Source: Pseudoalteromonas luteoviolacea S2607 (GTDB lineage Bacteria > Pseudomonadota > Gammaproteobacteria > Enterobacterales > Alteromonadaceae). From it: a stretch of DNA of 64,000 bases. Location of the stretch: NCBI RefSeq assembly GCF_001625575.1, contig NZ_AUXV01000020.1:1-64000 (forward strand), in the 5' to 3' direction. A model generated the notes under the pieces. That model saw only the letters and a program-made list of their open reading frames with translations. It did no database searches and was not told the origin of the DNA. Shown piece by piece: positions 8,748-20,700 of the stretch (position 1 is the first letter of the stretch; every line of letters begins with the position of its first letter). Both the position numbers and the translations under genes were made by a program.

Positions 8748-11741
8748 GTGAAAACAACACCAGATACCCCAGTCCGGCCAAAGGCTGAGCAAGACCTATA
8801 TATTGAAAAAAATATATGGCAACAACAAAGCCTTGGAACCCTCGTTTCAGATTGGCGCGCTCAATTTTCAGATAACGTCGCCTTAATTGAGGATGATACA
8901 ACGCTCACTTACACGCAGTTTGAGCAGCATGTATTAGCGCGCAGTGCCGGATTTTACAATTTAGGATTAAAAGCAGGTGACCATGTGATGGTACAACTGC
9001 CAAATAGCTTAGATTTTGTGATTAGTTGTTTTGCTATGTTCCGCTTGGGCATCATTCCGATTTTAGCGATGCCCGCGCAGCGAGAGTCCGATATCGCAGC
9101 GCTTTGTGAACTGAGCAACCCTATTGCGTATATAGTACCTAACAGCTATTTAGGCCACGATTACATTGCCATGGCCGAGCGTATTGTGTCTGCATGTCCA
9201 ACCATTCAACATGTTTTGGTATCTGGTATTGCCCCAAAAGCAGCTTTTACTTCTCTGTCTCAATTAGACAGCACTAACGCTATAACGGCTGCACATATAG
9301 ATCCTGCCTCTACGGCATTAATGTTACTTTCTGGTGGCACCACAGGCACGCCCAAACTAATTCCACGTAGTCATAACGATTATCACTACAATGCCAAAGC
9401 CTCCGCTGAGCTATGTCGACTTGATCAACAGACCACGTATCTGGCTGTTTTACCCATCGCACACAATTTTCCTCTGGCTTGCCCGGGAATTATCGGCACA
9501 CTGTCACAAGGCGGTAAAGTTGTGCTTTGCCCAGCACCGGGGCCAGACGAAGCCTTTCCATTGATTGAGCAACACCAAGTAACGCACACGGCCCTTGTAC
9601 CCGCGTTAACCAAGCTTTGGCTTGAAGCAAAACAATGGGATGACACCGACATAAGTAGCCTACAACTCTTGCAAGTAGGTGGTGCGAAATTCTCATCTGA
9701 GCACGCCTTGCAAGTACCCGAAGTGCTTGGCTGTCAACTACAACAAGTGTTTGGGATGGCTGAGGGGTTGTTGTGTTTTACTCGTCTAGATGATCCACAA
9801 AATGAAGTGACGCATACCCAAGGACGCCCGCTTTGCAACCTAGACCAAATTCGAGTTGTTGACGAGCATGACAACCCTATTGCACAAGGTGAGATTGGTG
9901 AGCTACAAACCAAAGGCCCATACACCATTGCGGGTTACTACAAAGCGCAGGCACATAACCAAACAGCCTTCACCTCTGATGGGTTTTATCGCACGGGTGA
10001 CTTGGTACGCATGGATCAGTCCGGCAATTTGATTGTTGAAGGACGAATAAAAGAGCAGATTAACCGAGCAGGCGAAAAAATCGCTGTTGCCGAAATAGAG
10101 CAGCGTTTACTTGCTCACCCCAATATCGATGAAGCCATCCTAGTACCCGTGCCAGATGCGCATTTGGGTGAGCGCAGTTGTGCATGTGTTATCTCAAACC
10201 AGCCCGTTTCTCTCAGTGATGTTCATACGCTGCTCAAAGAGCAGCAAGTTGCGCGCTTTAAGTATCCGGATCAAATAATCTCGCTCAGTTTTTGGCCACT
10301 CACCGCAGTCGGAAAAATCAATAAAACAGCACTGGCAAAACGTGCTGAGGAAGAATATGTAGAAACCACTATGAATCACGCACAGTCAACACCCTATTTT
10401 GAAAAAGTCATTTCAATTCAGTCTGCTCCAGCGCAGTTAGCCCCGACTGTTTCTGAGCTTAGCAACAACCCATTTAAAGCCGTATACGAGAGCAAGTCAG
10501 CGTGGTCAGTCGGTATTGGTAAAGTAGCTGAACTATACTCGAACGGTTGCGAAATTACGCTACAGCAAGGTGAAAAAACAACATCATTTAGTGGTGAGTC
10601 ATTCCCTGAGTTGATGGCACAAGCGCTACAAAGTCTCGAATTCGAAAACTGGCGGTTATATGGCGTCGCCAAGTTTGAGCTGGCCAGTGTATTTCATGGG
10701 ATCCAATCACGGACAGAGCATGACAAAGCACTCCAGTTATTTGTGCCAGCACAAGAGGTGCGCCTAGAAGCAAACCAAGCCACATTGCGCGCTTTAAATG
10801 AAGCCGACCTCAATCTCCTTGAAACCTTGGTTTTACAAGCAGATACATCATGCGTGCACGCTGAAAGTATCGCTGACTTTGAGCCTTTGCAAACCCCGCA
10901 GATCAACACCCAATACAAAGACGAATACAAAACATCTGTCGCCAAAGCCATTGAAGAGATCTGCAATAAGCAATATCAAAAGGTCATACTATCTCGTCGT
11001 ATTCACGTACCTGACAGTGTATGCCTGAACAAGAGCTTCCGCTTTGGTCGCTTAAACAATTCGCCCGCACGCTCATTCTTATATCAATTAAATGACTTTT
11101 CAGTCGCCGGTTTTAGCCCAGAAACTTTGCTTGAGGCCAGCAACAAAGGCTATATCAGTACACAACCACTGGCTGGCACCCGTGCTTTAGGTAGTTCGCC
11201 ACAAGAAGAGCAACAACTGCGTGAAGAACTGCTCAACGACACCAAAGAAATCGCAGAACACGCCGTATCGGTAAAACTCGCCCAAGAAGAGTTAGAACAG
11301 ATCTGTGAGCCCAGCTCAATTTCAGTCAGTGAATTTATGGCTGTGCGTCGCCGTGGCAGTGTGCAACACCTTGCATCACGGGTGTGTGGCCAACTGAGTA
11401 AAAACAAAAACCCTTGGCACGCTTTTCAAGCGTTATTCCCTGCCGTTACAGCATCTGGTATCCCAAAACGCGAGGCCATTGAAGCCATATTACGCCTAGA
11501 ACCAAACCGCAGAGATTGGTACAGCGGTTGTGTAATGATTGTTGATAGCGATGGGTTTATGGACTCTGCCTTGGTACTGCGTTCAATTTATCGTGCTAAC
11601 AACCGTACTTGGTTGCAAGCGGGCGCTGGCGTAATTGACCAATCAAAACCTGAAAGAGAGTTAACTGAAACCATCGAAAAACTGAGCTGTATTGCCAACT
11701 ACCTCATTGATGAAAAAGCGTTAGAAGAGGCGGAGAGCTAA
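8748..11741 (+). CDS. Bifunctional salicyl-AMP ligase / salicylate synthase (YbtE-YbtS type fusion)
   Basis: 997 residues from the GTG at 8748, which has GGAG seven bases upstream; an earlier in-frame start has no such site. Residues 1-540 are an aryl-acid adenylating enzyme: SGGTTGTPK (core A3), HNFPLACPG, QVFGMAEGLL, YRTGDL, and the C-terminal lysine in TAVGKINK. Compared with DhbE, Cys245 and Leu342 replace the serine and valine that mark 2,3-dihydroxybenzoate enzymes, as known for salicylate activators such as YbtE and PchD. Residues 545-997 match MbtI/Irp9/YbtS salicylate synthases: YQKVILSRR, PLAGTRALG, KEIAEHAVSV, RRRGSVQHL, ALFPAVTASGIPK, AGAGVI. So chorismate to salicylate to salicyl-AMP should occur on one chain, for loading onto the carrier domain of the next gene. 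First gene of the operon; three bases separate it from the NRPS. Confidence 0.92.
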   Translation: MKTTPDTPVRPKAEQDLYIEKNIWQQQSLGTLVSDWRAQFSDNVALIEDDTTLTYTQFEQHVLARSAGFYNLGLKAGDHVMVQLPNSLDFVISCFAMFRLGIIPILAMPAQRESDIAALCELSNPIAYIVPNSYLGHDYIAMAERIVSACPTIQHVLVSGIAPKAAFTSLSQLDSTNAITAAHIDPASTALMLLSGGTTGTPKLIPRSHNDYHYNAKASAELCRLDQQTTYLAVLPIAHNFPLACPGIIGTLSQGGKVVLCPAPGPDEAFPLIEQHQVTHTALVPALTKLWLEAKQWDDTDISSLQLLQVGGAKFSSEHALQVPEVLGCQLQQVFGMAEGLLCFTRLDDPQNEVTHTQGRPLCNLDQIRVVDEHDNPIAQGEIGELQTKGPYTIAGYYKAQAHNQTAFTSDGFYRTGDLVRMDQSGNLIVEGRIKEQINRAGEKIAVAEIEQRLLAHPNIDEAILVPVPDAHLGERSCACVISNQPVSLSDVHTLLKEQQVARFKYPDQIISLSFWPLTAVGKINKTALAKRAEEEYVETTMNHAQSTPYFEKVISIQSAPAQLAPTVSELSNNPFKAVYESKSAWSVGIGKVAELYSNGCEITLQQGEKTTSFSGESFPELMAQALQSLEFENWRLYGVAKFELASVFHGIQSRTEHDKALQLFVPAQEVRLEANQATLRALNEADLNLLETLVLQADTSCVHAESIADFEPLQTPQINTQYKDEYKTSVAKAIEEICNKQYQKVILSRRIHVPDSVCLNKSFRFGRLNNSPARSFLYQLNDFSVAGFSPETLLEASNKGYISTQPLAGTRALGSSPQEEQQLREELLNDTKEIAEHAVSVKLAQEELEQICEPSSISVSEFMAVRRRGSVQHLASRVCGQLSKNKNPWHAFQALFPAVTASGIPKREAIEAILRLEPNRRDWYSGCVMIVDSDGFMDSALVLRSIYRANNRTWLQAGAGVIDQSKPERELTETIEKLSCIANYLIDEKALEEAES

Positions 11742-11744
11742 CCA

Positions 11745-14700
11745 ATGGCATTGACAAAGAACACACCATTAAATCAACAGCAACTGTTAGAACATGTGCA
11801 AGCATTTGTGCAAGTGCCACTTGAAGACAAGCTTGATGCCAACCTTATCGAACTTGGTTTAGATTCAATGCACATGATGCGTTTGGTCAATCAATGGCGA
11901 AAACAAGGCGCAAAGGTGACCTTTTCCAAACTGATTGAGCAACCCGTACTCAGCCACTGGATAACCCTTTTGTGCTCGCAAGCAAGCGCTGTGGCTCAAA
12001 TTACTCAAGCACCGCAACTGCCCAATATCGACCCATACGCCGAGTTTGAACTCACCGACGTGCAATACGCCTATTGGATTGGTCGTCAAGACGACCAAGA
12101 ACTCGGTGGCGTCGGGTGTCATGCCTACTTAGAGGTAGATAATCTAGACATCGATCCACTCAAACTTGAGCAAGCTTGGCATGCCCTTTATCAGTATCAT
12201 CCGATGCTACGTGCGCAGTTTACTGAATCAGGAACCCAGCAGGTGCACTCGCCACTGCCGACACCTGGGCTGGCAGTCAATGACTTTAGGTCGCTAACGC
12301 TTGATGAATCCACGCAAGCGGTAGAACAAGTTCGTAGCCGCTTGTCACACCGAAAATTGGGCATAGAGCATAGCCAAACCATGGGGTTGGAGCTGAGTTT
12401 GTTGCCAGAGGGAAGATGTCGAATTCACTTTGACGTAGACCTCCTAATAGCCGATGTACAGAGCTTAAACATCTTACTTAAAGATTTAGCCGTGCTTTAT
12501 CATGGCGGTACACTTGAGACCGACCCAAATTGGAGCTTTGCCAAATACTTAGCCTATGAAAAAGCACAAAATAAAACCAAGCTCAAAGAAGACAAAGCCT
12601 ACTGGCAAACCCGTTTAGCTACGCTGCCTTCTGGCCCACAGCTACCACTATGTTGCGATCCACAAACCGTGACAAAACCGATGTTTGCTCGTCGCTTACA
12701 TACCTTAACGAAAACCCAGTGGCAAACACTTAAAAACACCGCGCAACAACACCAAGTCACGCCAGCCATGTTGCTTGTCACAAGTTATGCGTCTGTGCTT
12801 GCAAAATACAGCGCTGAGCAAAAGTTCACCCTGAACTTACCGCTGTTTGATCGTAAAACTCAGCATCCGGGCATTGAAAATGTGGTTGCGGATTTCACCA
12901 ACTTATTACTATTGGATTGCGATTTTAGTGACGCAAAAAGCTTTATTGATCACGCAAAAGCAATACAAAACCAATTTCACCAAAATGTTGCCCACAGTGA
13001 TTACTCTGCCGTTCAGATCCAACGCGATCTGGTCAAACACGGGTTTGCGCAGGGAGTGAGCGCACCGGTGGTCTTTGCGTGTAATTTGGGCACCCCGCTG
13101 CTGTCGCAACAGGACACCGTGCTGGGTCAATTTAACTATATGATTTCACAAACCCCACAGGTTTGGTTAGATCATCAAGTCTATGAAGTCGATGAAGGGT
13201 TAATGTTGGCATGGGATGCAGTAGACGAGATCTTCCCTGAGGCGTTGATTGATACCATGTTTGCAAGCTATGTCGCATTGCTTGAAAAACTGGCAGCACA
13301 CAACGATGCATGGCACGCGCAGCACCTTGCTGAATTGCCTCACCATCAACAAACACAGCGAGCAGCCGTAAATGACACCGCAGCACCGTACACACCTCAT
13401 ACACTGCATGAAGCGTTCTTTAAAGCTGCGCAAACACACCCAGACAAAACCGCTTTAGTATTTAACAACCAGGCGCTGAGCTATCGCTCCGTTGCCGACA
13501 AAGCCTTGCGCGTGGCAGCCTATTTGCAACAACACGGATTACGCGAGTCAGAGCCCGTCGCCGTGACATTGCCCAGAGGCGCTGAGCAGATCATTGCTGT
13601 GCTCGGCGTACTGGCAGCCGGTGGCTGTTATGTGCCCATTGGCACCCACCAGCCTCAATCGAGGCGCGCGAAGATCCATCGCACTGCCGAGATCACACTG
13701 GTAATCGCAAAGCAGAACGACCCAGAACATGACCCTGCGGCTAAGTGCATTGACATTCAACAAGCACTGCAAGCCGAGCCACAGGCATCTGCTGTCATCA
13801 CCAACCCAGCGAGCCCGGCATACATCATTTTTACCTCTGGATCGACCGGAGAACCTAAAGGGGTTGAAATGAGTCATCAGGCTACCGCCAATACGATTTA
13901 CCAGCTCAATAAAGACTATCAAATCGGCCAAAATAGCTGCGCGCTGGCAGTATCCGCGTTGGACTTTGACTTATCTGTGTATGATATTTTTGGCTTGCTG
14001 GGTGCTGGCGGGAAATTGGTGCTTGTTGATGAGCACAAGCGCCGTGACGCACAGGCGTGGCTAGAGCTGGTGCATCAGCACAATGTCACTGTATGGAATA
14101 CCGTACCGGTATTGCTAGATATGCTTTTGACCGCCGCAGAGCAAGACAGTCGCCCATTAAACTTTGAACAGGTAATGTTATCTGGCGATTGGATAGGCCT
14201 AGATCTACCCCCTCGATTACAGCATATCAGCGCTTCCAATCCGCCTATCATTGCGATGGGCGGCGCAACCGAGGCCGCCATTTGGTCAAACTACTGTGAA
14301 GTGCGAGCGCCACTGCCACTACATTGGCATTCAATCCCTTATGGTAAACCACTGCCAAACCAAAAGTACCGAGTTGTTGATAATCATGGCCATGACTGTC
14401 CAGATTGGGTGCCGGGAGAGCTGTGGATTGGTGGCATAGGTTTGGCGACTTGCTATCGTGGTGACCTTGCACAAACCACCGCGCGTTTTGTTGAGCAAGA
14501 TGGCGAGCGCTGGTACCGCACTGGCGATCAAGGTCGATACTGGCCTGACGGCAATCTGGAGTTTTTAGGGCGCATCGATCATCAAGTGAAGGTACGCGGG
14601 CATCGTATTGAGCTGGGTGAAATTGATACCGCACTAGCTAACATCGAAGGTGTTCAGCGCGCCGTAACAGTTACCATTGGCGAACCCAAAAGCCTCGCGA

Positions 14701-17700
14701 GTGTTGTGGTCTTGGCACCTCAAAGTGCGCTAGACAGCATGGCAATTCAACGTCAATTACATACCCTACTGCCAGATTATATGGTGCCAAACCATATTGA
14801 GTTTGCACAACAGATACCACTTAGTGCCAATGGTAAAGTAGACCGAAAAGCACTGACCAATCAGCTAGCAGCCACACAGCAACAATCAGCTGAGCGCTTA
14901 ACTGCCCCGCAAACAGACAACGAAAAACGCCTCGCTAAAATCTGGCAATCATTACTGGGAATTGAGCAAATTGGTCAGCAAAGCCACTTCTTTGAACTAG
15001 GTGGAGACAGCTTGATCGCCACTCAGCTTATCGCAAAGCTCAAGCAACAAGGTTTGGCCTCTCCCAAACCACTGCGCGACCTATTCTCAGCTCCGCAATT
15101 AAGTGCTTATGCCGCGCGCTTAGACAGCATCGTGTCGACCCCCAAACTTGAAGTTGTACCAGATCTAGATAATCGTTTTGCACCTTTCCCACTCACCGAA
15201 GTGCAGCGCGCGTATTGGATGGGCCAAACACCGGGCTTGCCGCTCAACTGTAGCACCTTGTATTTACTTGAGTTAGAGGGTGAAAACGTCGATCTGCAAC
15301 GCATGGCAAAGGCTTGGGATCAACTCGTTGAGCATCACGAGATGCTGCGCGCCGTGATCACCCCTGAGGGTCAACAACAACTACTCTCACATCTACCTGC
15401 GATGTCTATTGCACAAGTAAGTTTGAATTCAGAAACAAACAATCATAGTGATGCGGCACGAGATCATCTCCATCAATTTTGGCGTAAGATCTGCCAACAA
15501 GCACAGCAAAGTCACGACCAAAGTGAGTCGGTGACGTTACCTAATCATCGTATTTGTGCAGTGCATTATGGGGGGAATAAGACCCGTTTAGGGATCATTT
15601 TTGACTATCTAACACTCGATGGATTTAGTATTAAATTGCTGTTAGATCAGCTTGCAAACCTGTATAACGATCCCGCTTATTACCTACCTGAGATCAATGT
15701 TTCGTTTAGAGACTACGTGCTCCAAGTGCAACACGATGATGCTGAGTATGCAGCCGCGCAAGCATACTGGCGTGAACAGATAAAAACCCTCCCACCTGCG
15801 CCACAATTACCTTTGGCACAAGACCCACAAAGTATTACCACGCCTGAATTTGTGCGCCGTGAAGCCCAACTAGATGCCGATACTTGGCAAGCTCTCAAGC
15901 ATAAAGCACGCTCTTATGGCATCACGCCCTCAGTTTTATTATTAACGGCCTATAGCAATGTACTGAGACGTTGGAGCGAAGACGACCACACGCTCAATTT
16001 AACCTTGTTCGATCGCCAAGACGTTCATAACGATATCAACAAAGTATTTGGTGACTTTACCACATTGGCACCCATTGCATTTCGTGCCAATGCGGGCAAC
16101 TCGATACTGGCGCAAGCGCAAGAAGCCCAACTTCAAATCGCACAGGCCATTGAGCACAAAGCGATTTCATCGATTTGGATCCAGCGTGAACAAGCACGCC
16201 ATGGCACCCTCACATCGGCGGCGCTACCCGTCGTATTTACCAGTACCTTGGGTCTTGGCGGTGGTTTGTTTGAAAATTCCACCGGCAATTTCCCTCAGAT
16301 TGTACCTGGCGGTTTGTCGCAAACACCACAGGTTTGGTTAGACCACCAATTGTATGAATTTGACGGGGCACTGATTTTATCTTGGGATGCAGTGGATGCA
16401 CTCTTCCCTACGGATATGATTGATGACATGTTCATCAGCTATGTGAGCGCACTCAATGCGCTGTGCCACAGCAGCTGGGAGCAAGCACTGTCTTTACCGT
16501 TACCTAATGCACAAGCACATACCCGCATAGCAGTAAATAACACCGAACGTCCACAAACACCGCGCACTTTGCATCATGCTATTTTTGCCCACGCTCAACA
16601 GCACCCTGACGATACTGCATTGATATTTGAAAACACGGCTGTCAATTATGCACAGTTATGTGAGCAGGCATTAAGCATCGCAGCCCTATTACAGCAACAC
16701 CAGCTCAAGTTGGCTGAACCGGTTGCTGTTACTTTGCCACGCGGCATTAATCAAATTGCAGCCGTATTGGGCGTCATGGCTGCGGGTGGTTGTTATGTAC
16801 CAATCGGGATACATCAGCCAGCCAACCGTCAAGCAAAAATTCATCGTACAGCAGGGATTCGACTCGCTCTGACCAACAGCGAGCACTTGGACGTCGAATC
16901 CATCGACTCGGTGACAAGACTGGATATTGCTACTGCGCGTGCGCCGCTTTGCAAGCCTGTGGAGGTGTCTCCTGATCAACCTGCGTATATCATTTTTACT
17001 TCGGGTTCTACTGGTGAGCCTAAAGGCGTAGAAATGTGCCATCAAGCAACCGTAAACACCATAGATCAGCTCAATCAAGCCTATAACATTGACAATCACA
17101 GCTGCGTGTTAGCGGTGTCGGCATTGGATTTCGACTTGTCTGTATACGACATTTTTGGCTTACTCGGAGCGGGTGGGCAGGTTGTGTTGCTGAGCGATGA
17201 AAACCGCCGCGATGCCAGCGCGTGGTTACAGCTCGTTCACCAGCACAATGTCAATGTCTGGAACTCTGTCCCTGTCCTGCTCGACATGTTGCTTGTTGTT
17301 GCAGAGCAAGATGACAGGCAGCTGCCTTTCAATCAAGTTATGCTGTCGGGTGATTGGATTGGCCTAGATATCCCGCCGCGTTTACAGGCCAAAAGCAAAG
17401 CTGGCATCCCCCTTATAGCCATGGGCGGCGCAACAGAAGCGGCCATTTGGTCCAATTTCTGTGAAGTACGAGGTGATATTCCTGCCCATTGGAACTCTAT
17501 TCCCTACGGTAAACCACTGCCAAACCAAACTTACCGCGTGGCCGATGCACAAGGGCGCGATTGCCCAGACTGGGTTGCCGGTGAGCTATGGATAGGCGGC
17601 GTTGGTCTTGCCAGCGCTTATCGCGGCGATGACAAACTCACCGCTGAGCGTTTTGTCCATTATGAGGGCAAACGCTGGTATCGTACTGGCGACCGAGGTC

Positions 17701-20700
17701 GATACTGGCCAGATGGCAACCTCGAGTTTTTAGGGCGAATTGACCACCAAGTAAAGGTGCGCGGTCACCGTATTGAACTGGGAGAAATTGATACCGCTTT
17801 GGGCCGCATTGAGGGCATTGCTCGTGGTGTTGCCTTAACTCTCGGTGAGCCAAAAATGTTGGTGGCGGCCTTAGTCATGGACGAAAACATGGCGCTAGAC
17901 ACTGATGCGGTGCACAGCGCTCTTAACCTTGCCTTACCGGATTATATGGTTCCGAGTCATTTACTGGCTGTGGATGTACTGCCACTGAGCGCCAATGGGA
18001 AGGTAGATAGAAAACAACTTGCCGCGCAGTTTGACGGTCAGCTTAGTGCCGTTGATGTGGCTATAACGCCACCGCAAACAGATAACGAAATGCAAGTCGC
18101 CCAGCTTTGGACTGACTTGCTGGGCGTGACGGAAATGGGTCTAGAAAGCAGCTTTTTTGCGCTCGGTGGCGACTCTCTGCTTGCGACTCAATTTCTAACT
18201 CAGCTCGCCCAGCAAGGGTTGTCGACTAAGCAGCCTTTGCGTACTTTGTTTGCCAACCCAACTTTAGGCGCATTTGCAGCCACGCTAGAGGCGCATCAAG
18301 CCGCTCACAGCCAACAAATTGTGGCCAAACCCGAACAACAGTTTGAACCATTCGCGCTCACTGAAGTACAAAGTGCATATTGGTTAGGACAAACACCAGG
18401 CTTCCCGCTTAATTGTGGCACCCACTACTTGCTCGAACTCGATAGCTTAACGCTTGATATCGAGAAAATGATGAACGCGTGGCAAACACTATACGCGCGT
18501 CACGACATGTTGCGCGCTCAAGTGAGCGACGATAATCAACAGGTTGTGTTACAGCAAAGCCTAGTGCCAAAACTGGATATCGACTCGTCGACTTACACCA
18601 GTTTGGACCAAGCGCGCGCGCAAATTAACATTTGGTGGCAAGCCCAAAATAGCCAGCATGTACATGATGCAATAACAATGAAGGTTGCCCGTTATCAAAC
18701 CGAAGGCACTGAACGTTCGCGCCTTGCGTTAATGTTTAACTACATGACTTTAGACGGCTATAGCATCATGTTGCTATTGCGCGAATTTGCGGCTTTATAC
18801 CAAGTGCCAGATACAGAGCTGCCACCACTTTCTTTGACCTTTAGAGACTATGTCACGCAAGTGCAAGACAGTCAGCAAGCAATCGATGAAGCACAAGCAT
18901 ACTGGCAAGAACGTTTAGCGACGCTGCCAGATGCCGCAGCGCTGCCATTGGCACAAGATCCATTGCATATTGAACACAGTGAATTCTCACGTCGCAGCGC
19001 TCGGTTACCAAAAGCTAAGTGGCAAGCCATTAAGCAAGCGGCTCGTTCGCATAACGTGACCCCGAGTATATTAGTCCTGAGCGCCTATGCGGAAGTACTG
19101 AGTCAGTACAGTGGTGGCCATGCGCATACGTTAAATTTGACCCTATTTGACCGCCAAAATGTACACCCAGAAGTGGGCAGTATTGTGGGCGACTTTACCT
19201 CGCTAGCGCCACTGGCCTATTACCCTGATGAGCAAAATTCCATTGCGCATCAGGCAAAGCAGCTGCAAAACCAGCTTGCGGATGTACTTGAGCATCGTGC
19301 GGTTTCCTCTGTGTGGGTGCAAAGAGAGCGTAGCCGAACCATGGGACGCACCGCAGCCGCACTACCCATTGTCTTTACCAGTACTTTAGGGATGGCTGAC
19401 GATTTACTTGCAGATTCATTCAATGAAGACTTACCACAATTTACCGATGGCGGGTTATCGGCAACACCGCAGGTTTGGCTAGACCATCAAATGTATGAGT
19501 TCAGAGGCGAGTTAATATTGTCTTGGGATGCCGTAGACGCCCTATTCCCAGCTGACTTGCTAGACAATATGTTTGCTCGCTTTTTAACCCTACTTGACGA
19601 GTTAGCGGTATCAACGGACGCACCATTTAGTCATGCATTACCAAAAGCTCAGCAAGTGGTACGAGACCGTGTAAACAACACCGACGTGGAACAAACGCCT
19701 CGTACACTACATCAGGCTATGTTTGACTATGCCCGTCAGCACCCAGACGCCGTAGCACTGATTACAGATACGCAAACAGTCACCTATGGCCAATTGGCAG
19801 ATAAAGCACTGCGCATCGCTCACTTACTGACTCAACACGCATTATTGCTGGGAGAGCCAGTGGCCGTAAGCTTGCCAAGAGGAGTCGAACAGGTAGCAGC
19901 CGTATTTGGCATTATGGCTGCGAGAGGCTGCTATGTGCCAATTGGTGTACACCAACCCACCAGCCGCCAAGCGAAAATTCATCGCACCGCGGGAATTCGT
20001 TGGGTACTGACGGATGAGGCACACATCAACCAAGATGTTGAACAGGGTGTGACTCGCATTAATGTGGCAGATGCTGCGGACTTATCGCCACTGGCAACCC
20101 CCTTGACAGTGGCCAGCGATGCACCTGCCTATGTGATCTTCACCTCTGGCTCAACCGGTGAGCCAAAAGGGGTAGAAATGTGTCATCAAGCGACAGCTAA
20201 CACCATTGACCAGCTAAATCAGCACTACGCCATTGACAGTAGCAGCCGAGTACTCGCCGTGTCGGCACTCGACTTTGACCTGTCTGTTTACGATTTATTT
20301 GGCTTGCTTAGTGTCGGTGGCAGTGTGGTGTTGCTCAATGAGGAAAACCGCAGAGATGCGACCACTTGGCTCGAACTGGTACACAAGCATCGCGTCACAA
20401 TCTGGAACTCAGTACCAGTGTTGCTCGACATGTTATTGGTAGTCGCCGAAAACGATACACGTTCGCTGCCATTCGAAAAAGTGATGTTATCGGGTGATTG
20501 GATTGGTCTAGATTTACCACCCAGATTACAGGCCAAAACGTACTCAGAGATCCCATTAATTGCCATGGGCGGCGCCACAGAAGCGGCAATTTGGTCAAAC
20601 AGCTGTGAAGTCAAAGGTGATCTTCCTGCCCATTGGGCATCGATCCCTTATGGCAAGCCTCTGCCCAATCAAACGTATCGTGTGGTAGACCCATTTGGCC

